Assembly (NCBI GenBank): GCA_038501785.1
Contig: JBAMJR010000096.1
Location: 216,501 to 280,500, forward strand
From: Myoxocephalus aenaeus
Taxonomy: Eukaryota; Chordata; Actinopteri; Perciformes; Cottidae
DNA: 64,000 nucleotides
Reading direction: 5' to 3'
The position numbers were made by a program, and so were the translations under genes. Positions 52,601-61,600 of the stretch are shown here, one piece after another. The notes below the pieces were generated by a model, which made no database searches, had not been told where the DNA came from, and saw only the letters and a list, made by a program, of their open reading frames with translations. Numbering within the stretch: the stretch's first letter is position 1; the number at the start of each line of letters is the position of its first letter.

Positions 52601-55600
52601 ATAAGGCCGGAGAGAGCGAGCCCAGCGAGGTTTCTCTGTATGTTGTCTGCAGAGTGCCAACATGTAAGTCCAGTTGGTTCAGATCTATCACATGACTAAT
52701 GGCTAACCATGCCTAAGAACACATCAGTATATCCCTACAGATATCACAGATCCATTGATCTCCCGTCTCTTCCCCCCTCAGGCACCCCTGCTCCTCCCTC
52801 TATCCCTCGTATCATCGACACTCACGCCGACAGCATCAGCCTGGCCTGGTCCCGCCCCGTGGAGGACGGAGGAGCTGAAGTGATGGGCTACATCCTGGAG
52901 ATGCAGGAAGCCGGAGCAGAGGAATGGAAGAAGGCCCATGAGAAGACTGTGCGTGTTGCAGAGCACGTGGTGACCGGACTCTCTGCAGGCAAGAAGTACT
53001 GCTTCAGAGTGGCCGGCATCAACATCAACGGCACAGGAGACTTCAGTGAGCCATGTGCTGAGACTGAGCCCGTGGAGAGAATTGGTAAGGACGTTACCTT
53101 TATAGAGATGAGATATAACATATATATGTTCCTTTATACTTCTTTATAAAGGAAAGGAATTAGCAAATAAGCTACCAATGACTTAACATTTTAATCCAAA
53201 ATCCCATTCACACACAAAATCAACATGCACACCAGGTTTAAATTTGGTTTTACTCTTGACTTTTCTTCTTTCAATAAAGTAAATATGATTAAGTAAGTCT
53301 TTCATGATGTGTTAACATTTATATTGCCAACGTAACTATTTATTAATAATTTCTTTCTCACACAGAAACTCCTGACTTTGAGCTGCACGATGACCTGAAG
53401 AAGACCATCTGCCTGCGCGCTGGTGGATCCCTCCGCCTGTTGGTGAACGTTACTGGTCGTCCCGCTCCCGCCATCACCTGGAGCAAACCTGGTGTTGACC
53501 TCCACAACAGAGGCTTCATCGACGTCACCGCCAAGTCCACCACACTCATCATTGATAGGGTTCACCGCTACGACGCTGGCAAGTACACACTGGTAGCCGA
53601 GAATTCTGCCGGGAAACAGGAAGTCAACATTCTGGTCAAGGTCTATGGTAAGTTGATGAAGATGTCACTGAACTGAATTGTCATATTACATAGAGCATTT
53701 CTTTTTTGTATCTTGTGTCTTGTTACAGTAGCTTTTGGAAACGTTATATATTGACAACATATAATCGTATTGTCAGATACTCCTGGACCAACTGGAGCAA
53801 TCAAGATCAAGGAGCTGACCAAGGAGTCTACAACCATTTCTTGGGAAGCCCCAACTGTGGATGGCGGTGCTCCTGTCAACAACTACATCATTGAGAGGCG
53901 TGAGGCATCCATGAGAGCCTACAAGACCGTCACTTCCAAGTGCAGTAAGACCTCTTACAAGATCGACGGCCTCATTGAGGGCATGCTGTACTACTTCCGG
54001 GTCCTCCCTGAGAACATCTATGGTATCGGTGAGCCCTGCGAGACTCCCGACGTCATCCTGGTTTGCGAGGTGCCTTTGCCGCCAAACAAGCTGGAGATGA
54101 TCGACGTCACCAAGAGCACCGTCGTCCTGGGCTGGGAGAAGCCTGAGCACGACGGTGGCAGCAGACTGACGGGCTACGTCATTGAAGCCTGCAAGTTTGG
54201 CACCGACAAGTGGATGAAAGTGGCCACGCTGAAGACCACTGACTTTGAGCACACCATCGAGAAGCTGAACGAGAGTGAGCAGTACTTGTTTAGAATCAGA
54301 GCCATCAACAGCAGAGGAGCCAGCGAGCCCAAAGAGCTTGTTACTGCCATCACTGTACAGGAACAGAGAGGTAACAGCAGAAACATTCACTAAAAACACT
54401 GCACCCTGCTGTCCCTTAGCTCTTTAACCAAGGGAAATACTGTCCAGCTGTGACATTTAGCAAAACATCACAGCTCAGTTCATAATCTAGTTACTAACCA
54501 AAGTGGGATGCAAACTATAGTTACATTATTTTTCCATCCCTCCTTTTTCTTTCCCAGTCATGCCTGTGGTGGACTTCTCCAGTATTCCTCAGAAGGTCGT
54601 CAACGTCCTGGCCGGCAAGACTCTGGAGTTGGACCTGCCCATCGTTGGCAGGCCTCCTCCAATCTGCTCCTGGTACTTCAGAGATAACAAGCTGAAAAAC
54701 ACAGATCGTGTCAAGATCAAGAGCACTGGCAAGTTCTCCAAACTAGCCGTGTCCGAGACCACTATCGACGACACCGGTGACTACTCCCTGGAGGTCAAGA
54801 ACGCTGTCGGTGTTATCACCGAGGTCATCAAGGTCATCATTCTCTGTAAGGAACCATCCCTCTTTTGTTATTTAGCTTCATGACGTATTGCTGATGCTCA
54901 TCAAGAGCAGGTTACAATAAAGTAATTTCTAAATATACAATATAAGGGCAATCAAGACCAAATATTGTATTAACGTTTATGTTTCAGGCCATCAAGTTGA
55001 CTGTAACGATTAATCCTGTAAATCCCCTTTTACCAGCTAAACCTGATGAACCACAGGGACCCATCAGGATTGATGAGATTGATGCCACCACCGTCAGCTG
55101 CAGCTGGGATCCTCCAGCCAGAGATGGCGGCGCTCCCATCAGTGGCTACGTGGTGGAGCAGCGTGATGCTCACCGGCCCGGCTGGGTGCCCATCTGCGAA
55201 TCTGTTAGCCGACCAACCTTCAAGTTTGAGAAGCTGAATGAGGGAGATGAGTACGTCTTCCGTGCTGCTGCCATTAATCGCTACGGCACTGGAGAATTCC
55301 TTCAAACTGAGATCATCACCTGTAGGAGCTTGACGAGTAAGACTTGCTCTTTTTAAGGTCACAGAATCATCTAATGTGATTATACAGACAGACTGGTATG
55401 GTAACATGTTTCTCCTCCTCCACAGATGTGCCTGGACTTCCTGGCCGTCCCACCATCTTTGATGTTTCTCGTGATGGCATGACCGTGGCCTGGAACCCGC
55501 CAGATGAAGACGGCGGCCTTGAGGTTTCTGGATACATCATCGAGCGCAAAGAAGTCAGGTCTGACAGATGGGTGCGTGCCAACAAGAATCCCATCACCAT

Positions 55601-58600
55601 GACCAGATACAGGTCGACGGAGCTCATTGAGGGCCTGGAGTATGAACACAGAATCACTGCCATCAACGCCAGAGGACTTAGCAAACCCAGTCTGCTATCC
55701 AAACCAGCAGTGGCAACAGATCCCATCGGTAAGACAACCGTTTCAAAGAAAGCCTTGTTATATTAAAATGTTCAGATAAAACTGAATTCATAGTTACAGT
55801 GGGGTGGCACCAAAAGTCACAGACTCATTATATATTTTGTAGCAGCAGCTAAACGTACTGACATGCTTTTCTTCCCGGCTCAGATCCACCTGGCTGTCCT
55901 CAGAACCCAAGGATCACTGATACCACCAAATCCTCTGTGTCGCTGGCTTGGAGTCCTCCCGATGATGAGGGAGATGCAAGGGTGGATGGTTACCTGATTG
56001 AGATGCAGAAGGTGGGAACCATGACTTGGATCAAGTGCAACACCACACCATCTTTAATCTGCGAGTACACACTGACCAAAATGCCACAAGGAGAGGAGTT
56101 CAAATTCCGTGTGATGGCATGCAATGCCGGCGGCTCTGGAGAGCCTGCTGAAGTCCCTGGAACTGTGGCTGTGACTGAGATGCTTGGTAAGGACATGAAC
56201 TACCTGCTGTCACTTGTATTTTTTTAAAACTAATGTAGAATTTAACTAACTTGGGTAACTATCATTGCCCTCCAGAATCTCCTGACTATGACCTTGAGCT
56301 GAAATACAAAGACGTGTACGTCGTACGCCATGGAGGTGTGGTTAGACTATCTGTGCCCATCAAGGGTAAACCTCATCCAACCTGCAAGTGGTCCAAGGAT
56401 AGTGGCACAGTCTCCACCAAGGCCATGATCGCCTCCACGGAGGACACCAGTGAGCTGGTGATCAAGGGAGCTGAGAGGAGTGATTCTGGAGTGTACGACC
56501 TCCTGCTGGAGAATAGGGTTGGCAAGAAGAAGGCCCAAATCAAGGTGAAGGTCATCGGCCGCCCAAATGCTCCGGAGGGACCACTGGTCTTCGAGGAGAT
56601 TCAGGCCAACTCTGTCAAGGTGTCCTGGAAGATGCCCACGGATGACGGTGGCTCAGAGATCCTGGGTTACATCGTAGAAAGACGCGAGGTTGCCAGAAAT
56701 GCCTGGTACACCGTGGACTCCAGAGTGACTGACACTCAGCTGGTTGTCAAGAGCCTGAAGGAGGGCACAGAGTACCACTTCAAGGTCACAGCTGAAAACT
56801 CCTTCGGTATCAGCGCCTCTCTGAAGTCAGAGCAGCCACTGGTACCCCAGACTCCTATCTGTAAGTGTTCCTCTTCTTCAGTCTTTAAACAGTATGTGAC
56901 CATTTAGTAATGACTCAAAGAATACTCTGCATTGTTTTAAACCAGGTCCCCCTGAGCCTTCAAGCACCCCACCAGAGATCATGGACGTCACCAAGAGCTC
57001 GGTGGCCTTGGCCTGGTCCAGACCAAAAGACGATGGTGGTTCTGCCATCACTGGCTACTTTGTTGAGCACAAGGTGGTGTCAGCTGAAACGTGGTCTCGA
57101 CACCAGACCAAGATCACCTCCACCATGTTTACTCTGCCTGGACTCACCCCTGACGCAGATTACCAGTTCCGCATTGTTGCTGTCAACAACATCGGCGAGA
57201 GCGAGGCTGGTCCTGTGTCTGAGCCGGTCACATGCAAGGATCCATTCGGTGAGTCTCCACTTACTGATGATGAATAGCATCACTATAGTTGATTGTATTT
57301 TCTTCAATCATCAGTTAATCAAGGCAACTTCCAATAATTGTCGCTCTCTCAGTAAGGTTTTTCAAACAACACCAGAATAAAAAGGCAAAGTGGTTATTGT
57401 TGGTTTCAGTAGGTCAACAATTCTTTTTTGTTTTCTTTTCTTCCAGACAAACCAAGTCAACCAGGCGAGATCGACACAGTGAATGTAACAAAGAACTTCA
57501 TCACCATCCGCTGGCAAGCACCAGAGTGTGATGGCGGAAAAGAGGTCTTGGGCTACTGGGTGGAGTACAGGAAGTCCATTGAGAGCACCTGGAAGAAGTC
57601 CAACAAGCAGAGACTGAAGGAAAAGGAGTTCACCATGCCTGGACTGGCTGAGGCAACAGAGTACGAGTTCAGAGTGTTTGCTGAGAATGAGACAGGAATG
57701 AGTAGACCTCGTAGAACTGCCACATGCATCAAGACCAAACTGAGTGGTGAGTACACTGTAATATACTGTGTAAACATGATTTGGAAGCATTTTTCTGACT
57801 TGCTTTTCACCTTCACTATATGTAACAAACCTTTCCTAAATATTCATCCTTGTTTTGTATGTGCAGTGGAAACTAAACCAGGCCTGAGAAAGGAAATGGA
57901 TGAAGTAACTGCCAAGCTTGGCCAGCCTGGCGTCATGAAGTGCCAGATTATTGGCAGACCTCTCCCTGACATCAAGTGGTATCATGCAAGCAAGGAGATT
58001 ATTGAGTCTCGCAAGTATGAGATGAGCTCTGATGGCCGCAACCACTCGTTGTCTATTATGACGGATCAGCAGGAGGACGAGGGAGAGTACACCTGCAAGG
58101 CCATCAACGACGCCGGAGAGGCCGAGACTACAGGCATTCTGGTGTTGGAGGCTGCTGCATCCTTCCACCCTGATTACCCGCTGAAGGAAACCTACTACGC
58201 TGGCCTGGGATCTACTCTGCGCATCCATGCCGTCTACATTGGCCGTCCTGAGCCAGATATCATGTGGCTGCATGGAGCAAAGACCCTGGAGAACACAGAG
58301 GACACCAGCATTGAGACCACCGAGCACTACACACACCTGGTGATCAAGAACGTGCAGCGCAGAATTCATGGAGGCAAATACAGGATCAGACTGCACAACC
58401 ACTTCGGCAGGGCTGACACCGCATTCAATGTCGAGATTTACGGTATGTTCATGTGCATTTATTGCAGTGAGTGCAGTAAAGCATGGATTTCTAAGATTTA
58501 TAATTTATATCTGTACTGTTTCCAGACAAACCCGAGATCCCTCAGGGTCCCATTGTGCTGGATGCTCTCCTGAAGAACTCCGTCATCATCAGCTGGAAGG

Positions 58601-61600
58601 CTCCCAAGGACGATGGAGGCTGCATGATTACCAACTACATTGTGGAGAAACGTGAGGACAAGGAGGGCTCCGAGTGGGACCTGGTGTCATCATCCATCAG
58701 TGGCATATCCTGCCGTGTGGCCAACCTCATTGACAGCGCCGGATACTTCTTCCGTGTGTACGCCCAGAATCGCTATGGCAACAGTGAGCCACTGGAACTC
58801 GCATCCCCGATCCTGATCAAGAGCCAGCTGGGTAAGTTTAATCCAATACCAATCCATTCTTCTAAATACTTAATAAATTCATGACTTACAATGTAAGCAT
58901 ATCACTGTAATACACTGCATCAATCCACATGTTAAGAGGTACTTATGCCTACTGCAAAGGTTCTGACAATGGCTTCATATATTCTGGTCCACAGCGAAAC
59001 CATCACCACCTCTGTCACCAGTTGTTTCTGGAGTCACCAAGGACTCCTGCGTGGTTTCCTGGAAACCTCCAATCAGCGATGGCGGCTCCAAGATCAAGAG
59101 TTATTGCCTTGAGAAGAAGCACAAGAAGGACAAGAAGGAATGGAGCGATTGGACTCCGGTGACCACAGACGAGATCAAACAGACGGTGTTCTCCGTCAAG
59201 CATCTGACTGAGGGCGTCGAGTGTATCTTCCGTGTGAAGTGCGAAAACCTAGGGGGACAGAGTGACTTCAGCGAGGAGACCGCCGCCATCGTTCCAGCCA
59301 CAGCCGTTGATATTCGTGCTCCTGCTTTCAAGGAAGAGCTGAGGAACATGAGTGTCAAGTTCAAGAGCAATGCTACCCTTGTCTGCAAGATCACAGGGCA
59401 GCCCAAGCCTGTGATCAAATGGTTCAGACGAGGAAAGGAGGTCCACTCCGATGGCAAAAAGATTAAGATACAGGAGTTCAAGGGAGGTTACCACCAGCTG
59501 GTCATCACCGAGGCTGATGATGACGACTCCACTGTGTACCAGATCAGGGCCACCAATCAGGGAGGCTCCATCTGTGCTACAGTCTCTCTGGATGTGGAAA
59601 GTAAGCTCACAGATACCAAGTTTCACCAACTAGATCATTGTTTTCTAACACTGACTTGTAAACCAATGCAAACATATTTATCTCATTTTGAAATGTAACT
59701 AAGATATAACACTTTCTTCGCAATTTCTCTCATTTCCAGTTCCTGCCAAGATTAACCTGCCGAAGAACCTAAAGGACAAGGAAGCCATCCCCGCCCTGCG
59801 TGGAGAGGTGGTCAATATCAAGATTCCTTTCTGCGGCAAACCAGATCCTGTCATCACATGGCAGAAGGGACAAGATCTTATTGACAGCAATGGCCACTAC
59901 CAGGTCATTGTCACCAGATCCTTTACTTCTTTGGTGTTCACCAACGGAGTCGAGAAGAAGGATGCTGGTTTCTACATTGTCTGTGCCAAGAACAGATTCG
60001 GCATTGACCAGCAGACAGTTGAGCTGGATGTCGCTGACGTTCCTGATCCTCCACGTGGTGTCAAAGCCAGTGACATCGCTAGAGACACCGTCACACTGAA
60101 CTGGGTGGTCCCAGCGAACGATGGAGGAAGCAGGGTCGTTAGCTACATCATTGAGAAGTGCCCCACCACTGCTGAGAGGTGGGAGCGTGTTGCCCAGTCC
60201 CGTGACACCCACTACACCGTTACCAATCTTTTTGGAGGAACCAGCTATCAGTTCAGAATCATCGCTGAGAACAAATTTGGACAGAGTGCTCCATCTGAGA
60301 CCAGCGGACCGGTCATGACCAAGGAGGACAAATCCAGAGTTCTGCTCTACGACAGGGAGGTAGACGACACTGGACGTGTCCCCAAGGGCAAGACTAACTC
60401 TGATGCCAAGAACATGCACATCAAATATGCCATTGCAGAGGAATTGGGCAGAGGTCAGTTTGGCATTGTCCACCGCTGTGTTAACATCAGCTCTGAGAAG
60501 ACCTACATGGCTAAATTCTTCAAGGTGAGAGGCGCCGATCAAGCAATTGTCAAGAAGGAAATTGCAACATTGAATCTGGCCAAACATACCAACTACCTTC
60601 TCCTCCACGAGTCGTTTGAAAGCCCTGAGGAGCTGGTGATGATCTACGACTTTATCTCTGGCGTTGACATTTTTGAGCGCCTCAACACAGCTGATTTTGA
60701 ACTGAATGAGCGGGAGATTGTCAACTACATCAAGCAGACCTGCTCAGCTCTTGAGTTCCTCCACTCTCAGAGCTATGGACACTTTGATATCAGACCAGAG
60801 AACATTGTGTACACAACTAGAACCAGCTCTAATGTGAAGATTATTGAGTTGGGCCAGTCCAGACACCTGACCCCTGGAGACCAAATCAAGATCCAGTACA
60901 CCACTGCAGAGTATGCTGCTCCTGAGATGCACCAGTGTGACGTGGTTAGCAGTGTCACTGATATGTGGTCGGTTGGCGTCCTAGCCTACGTGCTTCTCAG
61001 TGGACTGAATCCATTCACAGCTGAGACCAACCAACAGATGATTGACAACATCTCAAATGCAGCTTACAGCTACGATGACGAGTCCTTCAAGCAGGTTAGT
61101 GTCGAGGCATTAGACTTCACCGACCGCTTAATGACGAAAGAACGTAAGCATCGTATGAATGCTGCTGAGGCTCTGGCACATCCATGGCTGACTAAGGCCA
61201 CAGAGGAGATCAGCACCAGAGCGATCCAAACAGGAAGGCACAAGAGATACTACCAGACAATGGTGAAGAAAGAGTGGAAAACTGTTGTCTCTGCAGCTCG
61301 TGTGGCCAGCGGGGGCTCCATCAGAGCCCAGCGTGGGGTCTTTATCGCCAAGGTGAAGATTGCTTCGTTTGAACACGGTCCTGTTGGAGGCCAGATTCGC
61401 AATGCAGTGGTGAATGAGGGAGACAATGTGAAATTCATCTGCAACATTGACAACTATGATAGCACTACTGAAGTGACATGGTACTGTGGCGTCAGGCAAC
61501 TTGAAGCTGGTGACAAATATGAAATTGAGTATGAAGATGGCCTGGCTGTAATCACCATCAATAAGGTCACAAGATCAGATGATGGCACCTATAGATGCAA

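Larger units (their letters stand above)
48980..53084 (+). other. ttn: C-zone super-repeat 10 (w56 Ig to w62)
   Basis: Ig-Fn-Fn-Ig-Fn in w56, then w57-w58 Fn, w59 Ig, w60-w62 Fn. Confidence 0.92.
53366..57746 (+). other. ttn: C-zone super-repeat 11, last (w63-w71)
   Basis: w63 Ig, w64 Fn+Fn, w65 Ig, w66-w68 Fn, w69 Ig+Fn, w70-w71 Fn. The next domains (Ig-Ig) break the pattern and mark the end of the C-zone. Confidence 0.92.

Noticed and set aside
54988..55036. Alternative acceptor at GTTTCAG (54987) for exon w66
   Set aside because: It adds 49 nt, shifts the frame and reaches a TAA within nine codons; the TTTTACCAG at 55036 restores the Fn3 in frame.
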